Counted from the first letter of the stretch, positions 40,187 through 49,545 are shown. The stretch is DNA of 64,000 bases from an uncultured Acetatifactor sp. (GCA_910589035.1 CAJUSI010000021.1:16219-80218), one strand, 5' to 3'. Numbers and translations: made by a program. Notes: generated by a model not told the origin, from the sequence alone.

Positions 40187-40495
40187 ATGGCAAGGCGGAG
40201 AAGGGTTGCATATCGCAAAAGATATCAGAATCGTTTCGGGATGTTTCTGGTCTCACTGGTGGTGGTGCTGATCTTGATTCTGGTGGAGGTGAGAAGCCTG
40301 GAGCTGCAGGATAAGATCGATGCCAGGAAGGCGGAGGCAGCGCAGCTGGAGGCTCAGATTGAAGCTGAGAGCAGGCGGACGGAAGAGATTAACAGGTTCG
40401 GCAAGGAAGTCCAGACCAAGGGCTATATAGAGCGCATAGCCAGGGAGAAGCTGGGGCTTGTCTATGAGGATGAGATTTTATTTAAACAGAAGTAG
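40187..40495 (+). CDS. divIC: Septum formation initiator DivIC/FtsB-like
   Basis: A 102-residue bitopic division protein: a basic cytoplasmic start (MARRRRVAYRKRYQNRF), one membrane helix (about 20-38) and an outside coiled coil (KIDARKAEAAQLEAQIEAES) ending in YIERIAREKLGLVYEDEILF, typical for DivIC. It forms part of the FtsL-DivIB-DivIC complex at the septum. The ATG at 40187 follows GGAAGGAAGAG; 40160 would add nine residues without a good site. A terminator follows the stop. Confidence 0.9.
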   Translation: MARRRRVAYRKRYQNRFGMFLVSLVVVLILILVEVRSLELQDKIDARKAEAAQLEAQIEAESRRTEEINRFGKEVQTKGYIERIAREKLGLVYEDEILFKQK

Positions 40496-40500
40496 AAGCG

Positions 40501-40527
40501 CGGGAGCGGAGAGCTCCCGTTTTTTTT
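40501..40527 (+). terminator. Terminator of the yab-divIC transcript
   Basis: The stem CGGGAGC/GCTCCCG (40501-40507 with 40513-40519) is followed by eight T residues. Confidence 0.9.
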
Positions 40528-40593
40528 GTCGTAAAACTTTATGGGGAGAGGTTCTCGTTTTTGACAAAAAATCAAATTTCGCCTTTCTATAAT
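40525..40593 (+). promoter_or_regulatory. spoIIE promoter with 21-nt spacer and Spo0A-box-like sites
   Basis: TTGACA (40561-40566) and TATAAT (40588-40593) are separated by 21 nt, the abnormal spacing known for Spo0A-activated sigma-A promoters such as spoIIE and spoIIG of Bacillus. The -35 region read on the minus strand gives TTTTGTCAAAAA, which fits the Spo0A box TTTGTCRAA. A second near match, TTTGTCGTA, is at 40525-40533. Confidence 0.65.
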
Positions 40594-40639
40594 AGGTACT
40601 GCTGTGAGAGAGCGGCAGCAGAAAGGTGTGGATTTTGGT

Positions 40640-41818
40640 ATGATCAGACGCAAAGGTGAGGTGAAAGAGCTGCAGACGGCGCAGGTTTCGGATCTGTGCA
40701 GGTACAGGCTTCTGAATTATGCGGACAGCTTTGCCGAGCTGGCGAGGGGCTATGACCAGGAATTCGAGCCGGGGCCGTCTGGCCGGGAGGCGGTTCTGAT
40801 GGAGAGAAGAATATGGGAGAGCAGGCAGATTATCCGGGGACATTTGAACGAGATGTCGAGAATTATGACGGAGGCGGCCAGCGAGGTACTGAAATTTAGA
40901 CCCATGGAGGGAAAGAAGAAAAAAATGCTGATACAGGCTTTGGCGGAGGAGGGGATTCATGTGGAAGCGCCATGCTATCTGCCCAGAGGTGAGGAAAGGC
41001 AGGCGATCATGCTTACCATGAGCACCCGCGCGGGAACCAGAATATCCGCGGAGGATGCGGCCGATATGGTATCCGTGCTGCTGGACAGAAGATTTGTCCC
41101 TTCGGTGGACAGCCCTGCCATGGTGGAAAATATGCCCCAGAGCTTCATCCTGGAGGAGGAAGCAGGCTTTCTGGTGCTCACCGGCTTTTCCAGGGCCGTG
41201 AAGGAGAATGAAACCGTATCAGGGGACAATTATGCGGTGCTGGAATCCGGGAAAGGGCGGGTGACGGTGATGCTGTCGGATGGAACGGGCTCTGGAGAGA
41301 AGGCCGGTAAGGATAGCGAGAAGGTGCTTGATCTGATGGAGAAAATGCTGGAGGCCGGGTACAGTACCGGCGCGGCGGTCAACATGGTCAATACCATGCT
41401 GTTCGCGGCGGCGGAAGACGGTAATTATCCTACTCTTGACATCTGCGATATCGATCTGTATCAGGGAAGCTGCCGGCTGAGAAAGGTGGGAGGCGCCGTC
41501 ACCTTTTTAAAAAGGGCCCGGGAGGTGGAGGCAATCTGTGTGGGAAATCTTCCCCTTGGGATTTTCGGGCAGGTGGAAATCGAACCCGTGTATAAAAAGC
41601 TCCAGGACGGAGATTATCTGATTATGATATCCGACGGCGTGGCGGACGCCTTTGGGGGCGAGGATTACGAACACACCATGCAGAGCGTCATTGCGGGAAT
41701 CCAGGACCACAATCCGGGAGAGATAGCGGAGAGATTGCTTCGGATTGCGCTTCATGCAAGCGGGGGGAAAATTTCGGACGATATGACCATAGGTGTAGTC
41801 GGAATCTGGAAAGCCTGA
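40640..41818 (+). CDS. spoIIE: SpoIIE-family PP2C phosphatase without the N-terminal membrane region
   Basis: A 392-residue protein matching the central and PP2C parts of stage II sporulation protein E: SGDNYAVLESGKGRVTVMLS, DGTGSGEKAGKDSEKVLDLM, a PTLDICDIDLYQGSCRL run and DYLIMISDGVADAF. SpoIIE dephosphorylates SpoIIAA to switch on sigma-F in the forespore. Bacillus SpoIIE has about 820 residues with ten membrane helices in front; here no membrane segment exists, and a terminator directly upstream excludes a longer frame. The ATG at 40640 follows AAAGGTG; the GTG at 40604 would sit almost at the transcription start. The position before tilS is the conserved one. How it localises to the septum is open. 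Confidence 0.85.
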   Translation: MIRRKGEVKELQTAQVSDLCRYRLLNYADSFAELARGYDQEFEPGPSGREAVLMERRIWESRQIIRGHLNEMSRIMTEAASEVLKFRPMEGKKKKMLIQALAEEGIHVEAPCYLPRGEERQAIMLTMSTRAGTRISAEDAADMVSVLLDRRFVPSVDSPAMVENMPQSFILEEEAGFLVLTGFSRAVKENETVSGDNYAVLESGKGRVTVMLSDGTGSGEKAGKDSEKVLDLMEKMLEAGYSTGAAVNMVNTMLFAAAEDGNYPTLDICDIDLYQGSCRLRKVGGAVTFLKRAREVEAICVGNLPLGIFGQVEIEPVYKKLQDGDYLIMISDGVADAFGGEDYEHTMQSVIAGIQDHNPGEIAERLLRIALHASGGKISDDMTIGVVGIWKA

Positions 41819-41870
41819 ATCTGGAAAGTCTGAATTTGACTTTTTCCTCTTTTTGGGATACTATCTGAAT

Positions 41871-43616
41871 ATGAAGATCAGGGAGAAAACGGAAAAGAAA
41901 GTATTTGCCTATATGGAGGAACACCGGATGCTGGTCCCCGGCGAGAAGCTGGTGCTGGGAGTGTCGGGGGGAGCGGATTCCATGTGCCTGCTCCGGCTTA
42001 TGACGGCATATGCCGAAAGTGTGCCCCTGTCGCTGGCGGTAGTTCATGTGAACCACGGAATCCGGCGGGATGCGGGGGAAGATGCCCGTTATGTGGAGGA
42101 GCTGTGCCGAAGAGAAGGTATTTCCTTTTTCCTCACGGAAGCGGATGTACATGCTCTGGCTCTGAAGGAGAAATGCTCGGAGGAGGATGCCGGCAGACGG
42201 GTGCGCTATGAGGCGCTGGGAAGAGCGGCGCAGGCGCTTGGAGGTGCGAAGCTGGCAGTGGCCCACAACAGCAACGACAATGCGGAAACCATGCTCTTCC
42301 ACCTGTTCCGGGGCAGCGGGATAAAGGGACTGGGGGGGATTGCGCCCGTGGGCAGGGATCCTGTAAGCGGGAACATGGTCATACGTCCGCTTCTGTGCCT
42401 GGAGCGCCGGGAGGTGGAAGCATACCTGGAGGAGCGCGGGATAAGGTGGTGCGCGGACAGCACCAACGCCGGGGACGATTACAGCAGGAACCGTATACGG
42501 CACCATATTCTGCCCTATGCGGAGCAGGCGGTCTTTGGGGGAGCCGTGGGGCATATGGGCCGGACGGCGCAGCTGCTGCGGGAGACGGAGGACTACCTGG
42601 AGATGCAGACGGAGGAAGCCCTGGGGAAATGCGTGAGAAAGGAAGCGCAGGGCGGGCGCGTCCGCTATGTGGTGGAAGCCGGGCGGTTCGCGGACTTCCA
42701 CGGGGCTCTCCGGAAGAGAATGCTGCTCACGCTGGCAAAGGAGCTGTCCCCCACCGGAAAGGATATTGCATCGGTGCATATCCTGGATATGCTGAGCCTG
42801 TTTGAGAGAGAGGAGAACCGGAGTATCGATCTGCCTTTTGGGATCAGGGCCTTCAGACAGTATGAAAAGGTGGTGCTGGAACGCAGGGCGGAGGGGGGCT
42901 GCCGGAAGGATGCCGTCAACGGGGCAGAGGGAACCCGCCGGGAGGATGCCGCCCGCGGGACAGAGGGGGCCCGCCCGGAGGATGCCGCCCGCGGGAGAGA
43001 GGGAACCCGCCGGGAGGATGCCGCCCGCGGGAGAGAGGGAACCCGCCCGGAGGAGGAAGCACGTCCGGCGGCTGCTCCCGGCGAGATCGCGGTGGAGCGT
43101 GAGCTTTCGGGGCCCATCTGCTGTGAGCTGGACGGAGCGGAGTGGGAGGGATTTCTGGAAGCTGTCTGCGGGGAGCTGTTCCCCGGGCAGGCGCAGACAG
43201 GCGGTAAGAAATGCGTGAGGATGGAATTCTCACGGTTCCCCGCAAAAAAAGGACAGGAAGTTCCCAGAAACAGGTATACGAAATGGTTTGATTATGATAA
43301 AATAAAGGAATGTATGGTGATCCGCACCAGACGCCGGGGAGATTATTTCACCGCGGCCGACGGCCGGGGCGGGATGATGCACAAAACCCTGAAGGATTAC
43401 ATGATTGCGGAGAAAATTCCCCGGCAGCTTCGGGACAGTCTTCCGGTGCTGGCGGAGGGCAGTCATGTCCTCTGGCTGGCAGGATGGCGGATCAGCGAAT
43501 ATTACAAGGTGCGTGAAACCACGGCGAATATCCTGCAGGTGAAATTAACGGGGGAATCATGCCAGGGAACAGGGAAAAGCATGGAAACGGAGGAGAAAGA
43601 TGTCAGAACACATTAG
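41871..43616 (+). CDS. tilS: tRNA(Ile)-lysidine synthetase with a tandem-repeat insert
   Basis: A 581-residue enzyme that converts C34 of tRNA-Ile(CAU) to lysidine, so that it reads AUA. The PP-loop SGGADS (32-37) and HVNHGIRRDAGEDARYVEEL, AVAHNSNDNAETMLF and CADSTNAGDDYSRNRIRHHI are all present. The C-terminal tRNA-binding domain includes RTRRRGDYFTAADGRGGMM. It is about 100 residues longer than usual because of a Gly/Arg/Glu-rich repeat insert at about 352-400. The stop overlaps hpt by 17 nt. The start at 41871 has a weak ribosome binding site; upstream codons are few. Confidence 0.93.
   Translation: MKIREKTEKKVFAYMEEHRMLVPGEKLVLGVSGGADSMCLLRLMTAYAESVPLSLAVVHVNHGIRRDAGEDARYVEELCRREGISFFLTEADVHALALKEKCSEEDAGRRVRYEALGRAAQALGGAKLAVAHNSNDNAETMLFHLFRGSGIKGLGGIAPVGRDPVSGNMVIRPLLCLERREVEAYLEERGIRWCADSTNAGDDYSRNRIRHHILPYAEQAVFGGAVGHMGRTAQLLRETEDYLEMQTEEALGKCVRKEAQGGRVRYVVEAGRFADFHGALRKRMLLTLAKELSPTGKDIASVHILDMLSLFEREENRSIDLPFGIRAFRQYEKVVLERRAEGGCRKDAVNGAEGTRREDAARGTEGARPEDAARGREGTRREDAARGREGTRPEEEARPAAAPGEIAVERELSGPICCELDGAEWEGFLEAVCGELFPGQAQTGGKKCVRMEFSRFPAKKGQEVPRNRYTKWFDYDKIKECMVIRTRRRGDYFTAADGRGGMMHKTLKDYMIAEKIPRQLRDSLPVLAEGSHVLWLAGWRISEYYKVRETTANILQVKLTGESCQGTGKSMETEEKDVRTH
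42927..43070 (+). repeat. 36-bp tandem repeats within tilS
   Basis: Four units encode EGTRREDAARGT, EGARPEDAARGR, EGTRREDAARGR and EGTRPEEEARPA. They lie between the catalytic and C-terminal domains, where a flexible linker is tolerated, and keep the frame. Confidence 0.85.
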
Positions 43617-44124
43617 GGTACTATTGCCGGAGGAGGAAGTGGACGCAAGAATTCAGGAGATCGGGGAGCAGATCAGCAGGGAGTATGAGGGGAAGCAGGT
43701 GCATATGATCTGCGTGCTGAAGGGCGGAAGCTTTTTTATGTGTGAGCTTGCAAAGAGAATTACCGTGCCGGTCTCGCTGGACTTTATGGCGGTCTCCAGC
43801 TATGGAAGCGGTACCACATCCGGAGGCGTGGTGAAGATTGTAAAGGATTTGGACGAAACCATCCGGGAGAAGGATGTTCTGGTGGTGGAGGATATCGTGG
43901 ACAGCGGCAGGACTTTGAGCTATCTGCTGGAGATGCTCCAGGCCAGGGGACCGAAGTCCCTGCGTCTGTGCACGCTGCTTGATAAGCCCGACAGGCGTGT
44001 GGTGGACGTGAAGGTGGATTATACGGGATTTCATATTCCGGATGAGTTTGTGGTGGGCTATGGGCTGGACTATGATCAGAGATACCGGAACCTGCCCTAT
44101 ATCGGCGTGATAGAGTTCAAGTGA
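43600..44124 (+). CDS. hpt: Hypoxanthine phosphoribosyltransferase
   Basis: A 174-residue purine salvage enzyme that makes IMP and GMP from hypoxanthine and guanine with PRPP. The PRPP motif VLVVEDIVDSGRTLSYLLEM is at about 92-111, with CVLKGGSFFM and SYGSGTTSGG as phosphate and flexible loops. VVGYGLDYDQRYRNLPYIGV completes it. Length and order between tilS and ftsH are as in other Firmicutes. The start lies within the tilS 3' end after GGAGGAGAAAG. Confidence 0.95.
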   Translation: MSEHIRVLLPEEEVDARIQEIGEQISREYEGKQVHMICVLKGGSFFMCELAKRITVPVSLDFMAVSSYGSGTTSGGVVKIVKDLDETIREKDVLVVEDIVDSGRTLSYLLEMLQARGPKSLRLCTLLDKPDRRVVDVKVDYTGFHIPDEFVVGYGLDYDQRYRNLPYIGVIEFK

Positions 44125-44207
44125 CGGATTTTTTTGAGGCGCCCCGTCCGGATGCGGATTCGCGTGCCGGAAGGAGCAATACGGAACTTTAATAGGAGGC
44201 TTGCAAG

Positions 44208-46064
44208 TTGAAGCAGAAAAGCAGAGGACTTAATTCATATTTTCTTTTTATCATTCTGCTCCTGATGGGAGTGTTGGTGCTCGCTTCCCTGAACGGAGCG
44301 AATGAGGAGTATACCCGGGAGGAGTTTGTTGCCGACATAGAGAACGATAATGTCCGCAATATCGTGATACACCCCAACAGCGAGGTGCCCACGGGTTACC
44401 TGGCGGTGGAGCTGAAAAACAAAGGGGACAAGAAGCTCTATGTGACGGATATCGTGGAGGCTGAGAAGCTGGTGAGAAGCTACGGCTTTGATCCGCTGGT
44501 GGAGGATGTTCGCAGGGAGGGGTGGGTGCTGACTACCCTGGTGCCCATGCTGATCGTGCTGGGGGTGGGCGTATTTCTCTTCCTGCTGATTAACGCCCAG
44601 AATGCCAACAGCGGCAACGGAAGGATGATGAACTTCGGCAAGAGCCGTGCCAGAATGACCGTAGGCGACAAAAATGTCACCTTTGCGCAGGTGGCCGGTC
44701 TGAAGGAGGAGAAGGAGGAGCTGGAGGAAATCGTGGATTTCCTGAGAGAGCCAGGAAAGTACACCCGGGTGGGGGCCAGAATTCCCAAGGGCGTGCTGCT
44801 GGAGGGCCCTCCCGGCACGGGTAAGACGCTTCTGGCCAAGGCCGTGGCCGGGGAGGCGGGCGTGCCCTTTTTCAGTATCTCCGGATCGGATTTTGTGGAA
44901 ATGTTCGTGGGCGTGGGCGCGTCCAGGGTGCGGGATCTGTTCGAGGACGCCAAGAGAAATTCGCCCTGCATCGTGTTTATAGATGAGATCGACGCCGTGG
45001 CCAGACGCCGGGGCGCCGGCATGGGCGGCGGGCATGACGAGAGGGAGCAGACCCTGAACCAGCTGCTGGTGGAGATGGACGGCTTCGGCGTCAACGAGGG
45101 CATCATCGTCATGGCGGCCACCAACAGGGTGGATATCCTGGATCCCGCGATCCTGCGTCCCGGGCGCTTCGACAGGAAGGTGGCCGTGGGCACGCCGGAT
45201 GTACAGGGCAGGGAAGATATCCTGAAGGTGCATTCGAAGAATAAGCCCCTGGCGGAGAATGTGGATTTAAAGCAGGTGGCCCAGACCACGGCGGGCTTTA
45301 CCGGGGCGGACCTGGAAAACCTCCTGAATGAGGCGGCCATCAATGCGGCGAAGGAGGGCAAGGGATACCTGGCCCAGGACGACATCAAAAGGGCCTTCGT
45401 CAAGGTGGGAATCGGTACGGAGAAGAAGAGCCGGATTATCTCCGACAAGGAGAAGAAGATTACGGCCTATCACGAGGCGGGGCATGCCATACTGTTTCAT
45501 GTATTGCCGGATGTGGGACCCGTCTACACGGTGTCCATCATTCCCACGGGAGTGGGGGCGGCCGGCTATACCATGCCCCTGCCGGACAAGGACGAGATGT
45601 TCCTTACCAGGGGACAGATGCTGCAGGATATCATGGTTTCCCTGGGGGGAAGAATTGCGGAGGAGATCATTTTCAAGGACATTACCACGGGGGCTTCCAG
45701 CGATATTAAGAAGGCCACCAAGGTGGCCCGCAGGATGGTAACCCGCTTCGGCATGTCAGAGAATATCGGCGTCATCTGCTATGATGACGATGACGACGAG
45801 GTGTTCATCGGGCGTGACCTGGCCCATGCCAAATCCCACAGCGAATCCGTCTCCGGCGAGATCGACAGGGAAGTGAAGAGTATCATTGACGGATGCTATG
45901 CCAAAGCAAGGGAAATCATCCTGGAGAAGGAAAAGGTGCTTCACAGCTGTGCACAGCTCCTGCTGGAGAAAGAGAAGATCGGCAGGGAAGAGTTTGAGGC
46001 GCTGTTTGCTTCCGGCGAGAGCACTTCCGCTTATGAAGAACTGAATTCCTCGGTGTTTACCTGA
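44208..46064 (+). CDS. ftsH: ATP-dependent zinc metalloprotease FtsH
   Basis: A 618-residue membrane AAA protease that removes damaged or regulatory membrane proteins. Two N-terminal helices (about 10-28 and 113-131) frame an outside domain. The AAA module has GPPGTGKTLLAKAVAGEAGV (about 203-222), FIDEIDAVARRRG and the second region of homology ATNRVDILDPAILRPGRFDR. The protease domain has the zinc site HEAGH (about 424-428). The start is TTG at 44208, placed 8-10 nt after TAGGAGGC; no ATG nearby fits. A short Ser/Glu-rich tail ends the protein. Confidence 0.96.
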   Translation: MKQKSRGLNSYFLFIILLLMGVLVLASLNGANEEYTREEFVADIENDNVRNIVIHPNSEVPTGYLAVELKNKGDKKLYVTDIVEAEKLVRSYGFDPLVEDVRREGWVLTTLVPMLIVLGVGVFLFLLINAQNANSGNGRMMNFGKSRARMTVGDKNVTFAQVAGLKEEKEELEEIVDFLREPGKYTRVGARIPKGVLLEGPPGTGKTLLAKAVAGEAGVPFFSISGSDFVEMFVGVGASRVRDLFEDAKRNSPCIVFIDEIDAVARRRGAGMGGGHDEREQTLNQLLVEMDGFGVNEGIIVMAATNRVDILDPAILRPGRFDRKVAVGTPDVQGREDILKVHSKNKPLAENVDLKQVAQTTAGFTGADLENLLNEAAINAAKEGKGYLAQDDIKRAFVKVGIGTEKKSRIISDKEKKITAYHEAGHAILFHVLPDVGPVYTVSIIPTGVGAAGYTMPLPDKDEMFLTRGQMLQDIMVSLGGRIAEEIIFKDITTGASSDIKKATKVARRMVTRFGMSENIGVICYDDDDDEVFIGRDLAHAKSHSESVSGEIDREVKSIIDGCYAKAREIILEKEKVLHSCAQLLLEKEKIGREEFEALFASGESTSAYEELNSSVFT

Positions 46065-46223
46065 GGGAAGGCACATACAAATTGCACAAAAATCAAAGAA
46101 GGAATTTGTCAATTTTGTTGAAAATGGAACTTGGCAAAAAGGGAGGGAAATGATATTATAATACTCGTAACCCCCAATACATTATATAGTTTTTTGCTAT
46201 ACCCCATAAGAAATACCTTCTCT

Positions 46224-46256
46224 AAAAAGGACAGTCACCCCATGGCTGTCCTTTTT
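46224..46256. terminator. Bidirectional terminator between ftsH and the FecR-domain gene
   Basis: The stem AAAAAGGACAG/CTGTCCTTTTT (46224-46234 with 46246-46256) is usable by both converging genes. The rest of 46065-46393 shows no gene. Confidence 0.85.
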
Positions 46257-46393
46257 ACATGCGCCAAAATCCCGGCGGGGCCGCCGCCCGGACCGGCAGG
46301 TCCAAAATACTCAGCATAGCCTGCTGCGCTTCCGCTTTTGAACCTGCACTCTCGAAAAATATCCTCAGAAATTTGCCCAGGAACTTCAGAGTA

Positions 46394-47638
46394 CTAGAAG
46401 TCCTGCGAAAAGAGCACGCGCTCCTCGGTATATTTTTCAATCACGGCCGTGATTTCCTCCAGGGTCGAATATTCTACAGCGCCGAGCGTGAGTCCGTTTT
46501 CGCCCACAGGGCTTTTTCCATATTTCATGCCCACAAAATCATCCATGGAGCCATCTAAATTATTGTTGATGATGGCATCCGCAGAGCCCCAGCAGGAGCT
46601 GTCGCCGTCCTGAGAGGCGATGGAACCGTAATAAACATAGTCTTCATGCGAGGCGGCCAGGCTACTGTAATACAGAAGAAATCGTTTGCCGCCGTATTCC
46701 ATCAGCGACACCTTACCGTGCCCGTGTCCGTTTTCCTGCCATCCATCTCTGATGCGCAATAACTCCTCAGGACCCTCCGGCCCATTCCGCAGGATATATG
46801 TGTTCAATTCAAGTTGAGGCAGGGGGTCACCCTGGCGCTCAGAAATGAAAGTCACTGCCAGCTCCGGGCTGCCGTCGCCCTCGAAATCGATCTCCTCCGC
46901 AAATATAAGCTTCCCTTGATTGCGGTGAATCAAACCGTTCAGATAGTCTCCGTAGGCGCGCAGGGGATCCCCGGCTACGTCAAGGCCGGAGGCGTCCTTT
47001 ACTGCCTGATTCAGGCTTTCATCTGCCTCAAGTTCCTTTGCCACAAAATCAGGTACGCCCAGCACGGAAAATTTCTCCACGGTGATTTCCCCTTCCGCCG
47101 TCATTTCAGCCATCTCCCCGGCGCCGACAGCGGCCGTATTTTCCCCGGCGGTACACATCACCGTGCCCTCCAGGATGTAAACGCGCATGACGTCCGCCTC
47201 CGGTATCTCCACCCAGCCGCAGGTGCCCCGGATTCCCACCGCCATGGTGGAGGTACGGATGTCCATGGTTTCGTCGTCGGCCAGCGGCTCGGTGACGTTA
47301 AAAAAGAGACTGCCGGATATTACATCGATGGAGAGCGCCTTGTCCTCTTTCGAAACGGAGATTTGACTGCTCTGATCCATTTTGGCAAGCTTTACGTGGT
47401 CGAGGTCAATCCAGGCGTAACTTTCCGCTTCGGTGCCCACTCCGTAGCCGCTGTAAAGGCCCAGATTTTCCGCTGGGGCGACGCTTTGCCCTTCCGCATC
47501 GGATACACTCACGGTTCCTTCCGTTTTCCGCAGATGCATGGAAGCTGCGGAGGCGTTGCCGCATCCGGATATCAGGCACAACGCCGACAGCAGCGCCGGC
47601 AGCAGCGCGAGACTGTGCCGGTAAAGTTTCTTTTTCAT
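46394..47638 (-). CDS. FecR-domain lipoprotein
   Basis: A 414-residue lipoprotein. The signal peptide ends in LISGC (lipobox near residue 26). A FecR-like beta domain follows, including LRKTEGTVSVSDAEGQ, IDLDHVKLAKMDQSSQISVS and AVGIRGTCGWVEI. The C-terminal 200 residues contain EEIDFEGDGSPELAVTFISE, an FG-GAP or calcium-loop-like segment reporting on a stored value. FecR domains usually work with a sigma factor and TonB receptor, but Firmicute versions like this stand alone and probably bind peptidoglycan or metal. The start at 47638 (MKKKLYRHS) is chosen because the signal peptide begins there. It converges on ftsH. Confidence 0.8.
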   Translation of the reverse strand: MKKKLYRHSLALLPALLSALCLISGCGNASAASMHLRKTEGTVSVSDAEGQSVAPAENLGLYSGYGVGTEAESYAWIDLDHVKLAKMDQSSQISVSKEDKALSIDVISGSLFFNVTEPLADDETMDIRTSTMAVGIRGTCGWVEIPEADVMRVYILEGTVMCTAGENTAAVGAGEMAEMTAEGEITVEKFSVLGVPDFVAKELEADESLNQAVKDASGLDVAGDPLRAYGDYLNGLIHRNQGKLIFAEEIDFEGDGSPELAVTFISERQGDPLPQLELNTYILRNGPEGPEELLRIRDGWQENGHGHGKVSLMEYGGKRFLLYYSSLAASHEDYVYYGSIASQDGDSSCWGSADAIINNNLDGSMDDFVGMKYGKSPVGENGLTLGAVEYSTLEEITAVIEKYTEERVLFSQDF

Positions 47639-47882
47639 ATGTATGACCTGCCCTTCCGCTGCGTTGCAGGAGCCGGAGGAGATGAACCCGGACGCCAGAG
47701 GCGCAGCAAATAATCCCCATTGCTCAGTTACGGATACGAGTATACCACATTTTTCCGCCGTAAACAATTCCTGCCTCGGGCTCGGTTCCATTTAATTTCC
47801 CTGTCGTTAATTCTTTCATCTGGAAACCTGTCAATCCTATCAATCCGGCATAGCCGACAGAGCCGCGTCCCCGGGCTGCCGG

Positions 47883-48668
47883 CTATGCGATATCCTTCGT
47901 GTGGTACTTCCGGAACGCCAGGGTAACTGATGCGGCGGCAAGGAAAATCCCCACCCCCAAATATCCGGCGTTGACAGCGCCGTCCGCGATGATGTCCGCG
48001 CCCTCGGTATAACCGAAGGGCGTAATGTATTTCAGAAATTCCGCATCCTCCGACAGGTTCGCAATAATATTCAGAAAGTAGAAAACAGCGGCCAGGCCCA
48101 GCCCTATGCCAAGGCTGCCGCGGCGCAGGAAGGCGGAAAGACCGAAGGTGATACAGGCCACCTCAAGCTGCATCAGGAAGTACGCGGTGAAGAGCAGCGC
48201 AAGGGTTTTCAGAGAGACCTCTTCTCCGATCAGGAGAACAGAAAGCGCCGTGACGCCCACTGCGGCGGCATTCAGGATTCCGATCTGGAGGACAATGGCC
48301 AGAAATTTTTCGCCCAGGATTTTCGATCTGGATATGGGATGGGACAGCAGGAAGTCCGCGGTGTGCTCCTTCTCCTCCTTTGCCAGAGAGGAAATTCCCA
48401 GCAGCGCCGCAAAGAAAGCGCCTCCCAGCCCCAGGATATTGCCGCATTCCACGCCGAAGAAGCCGATGAACGCTCCGAAATTGATCCGGTCCATCCCAAA
48501 GGCCTGGGAAAAGCTGCCCATGTCGGCGAACATGGCGCTCATCTCCTCCATCTGCGAACCCATTTCCGGATAAATCAGAATGCAGACGCCCAGCATAAAG
48601 GCGATGGCGGCAGTCCAGATGAGAAGGCCGGTTCTGCCCTGTCTCAGTTCATGTTTAAATATGGTCAT
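47883..48668 (-). CDS. ABC-2 type transporter permease
   Basis: A 261-residue membrane protein with about six helices (IWTAAIAFMLGVCILIYP, GAFFAALLGISSLAKEEKEH, FLAIVLQIGILNAAAVGVTA and others). The KEEKEHTADFLLSHPISRSK segment is typical of ABC-2 exporter permeases of the YhgE/NatB-like kind that act with a separate ATPase. The start at 48668 (MTIFKHELRQG) overlaps the ATPase gene by 14 nt. It is probably a multidrug or peptide exporter half. Confidence 0.88.
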   Translation of the reverse strand: MTIFKHELRQGRTGLLIWTAAIAFMLGVCILIYPEMGSQMEEMSAMFADMGSFSQAFGMDRINFGAFIGFFGVECGNILGLGGAFFAALLGISSLAKEEKEHTADFLLSHPISRSKILGEKFLAIVLQIGILNAAAVGVTALSVLLIGEEVSLKTLALLFTAYFLMQLEVACITFGLSAFLRRGSLGIGLGLAAVFYFLNIIANLSEDAEFLKYITPFGYTEGADIIADGAVNAGYLGVGIFLAAASVTLAFRKYHTKDIA

Positions 48669-49545
48669 TGTCTTTTTCCTCCTCCCGATAATAGTGCAGG
48701 AAAACCTCCTCCAGATCCGGCTCGGCAACGGTCAAGTCTGTGATCGGAAGAGGAGCCAGGGCATTTAACAGAGTGCGCGCCTCTCCGCTGTAAAGGAAGC
48801 TGACGGCGTCGGGAAGGCACTCCACATCCTTTATATTGGAGAGGGCGGGAGCCTGGGACACGCCCCTGAGGGTTACCCGCTTTGCACCCGTATGCCCTAA
48901 TTTCTCCACATTGTCGGTTACAAGAATCCTGCCCTCCCGGATCACCGCGGCGTGCCTGCAGTACCGCTGCACCTCCGAGAGCACATGGGAGGAGAGGAAT
49001 ACCGTGGCTCCTTCCCGGTTGCGCTCCTGCAGGAGGGAGTAGAATTCCCGCTGCATGAGGGGGTCCAGGCCGCTGGTGGGCTCGTCCAGGATGTACAGAC
49101 GGGGCTTATGCTGCATGGCGCAGACAATGCCCACCTTCTTGCGGTTTCCCAGGGAGAGCTCCTCCACCTTCCGGGAGGTGTCCAGCTCCAGGCGCCTGCA
49201 AAGCTCCTCCGCCTCCTCCCGGCAGTCCTTCTTATGCAGGTCTGCGGACAAGCGCAGCACATCCCTTACCCGCATGCCGTGGTAGAACATGGCTTCCGAG
49301 GGCAGATAGCCGATCTCTCCCAGAAGGGAGGTTTTATTCTTCTGAATCTCCTGCCCGAAGATCTCCGCCCTTCCCCCGGTGGCGGTAATCAGGCCAAGGA
49401 GGATGCGGATGGTGGTACTCTTGCCCGCGCCGTTGGGGCCGATGAAGCCGAAGAAGTCTCCTTCTTCCACGGAGAGAGTCACATCCGCGATTCCCCGGGC
49501 TTTGCCGTAGTATTTTTTTAAATGGTGGATTTCTATTGCTTTCAT
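48655..49545 (-). CDS. ABC transporter ATP-binding protein
   Basis: A 296-residue ATPase of the DRA/NatA-like group: Walker A GPNGAGKSTT (about 36-45), a Q-loop region GEIGYLPSEAMFYHGMRVRD, signature ELSLGNRKKVG (a variant of LSGGQ), Walker B LYILDEPTSGLDPL and switch SSHVLSEV. It powers the downstream permease. The start follows AAGGAGAACC. The upstream TetR-family gene is co-oriented; the 325-nt gap between them (49546-49870) holds no gene and may carry the operon promoter. Confidence 0.93.
   Translation of the reverse strand: MKAIEIHHLKKYYGKARGIADVTLSVEEGDFFGFIGPNGAGKSTTIRILLGLITATGGRAEIFGQEIQKNKTSLLGEIGYLPSEAMFYHGMRVRDVLRLSADLHKKDCREEAEELCRRLELDTSRKVEELSLGNRKKVGIVCAMQHKPRLYILDEPTSGLDPLMQREFYSLLQERNREGATVFLSSHVLSEVQRYCRHAAVIREGRILVTDNVEKLGHTGAKRVTLRGVSQAPALSNIKDVECLPDAVSFLYSGEARTLLNALAPLPITDLTVAEPDLEEVFLHYYREEEKDNDHI

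Noticed and set aside
41821..41870. Upstream in-frame start for tilS at 41853
   Set aside because: It adds six residues before a typical TilS start and has no better ribosome binding site.
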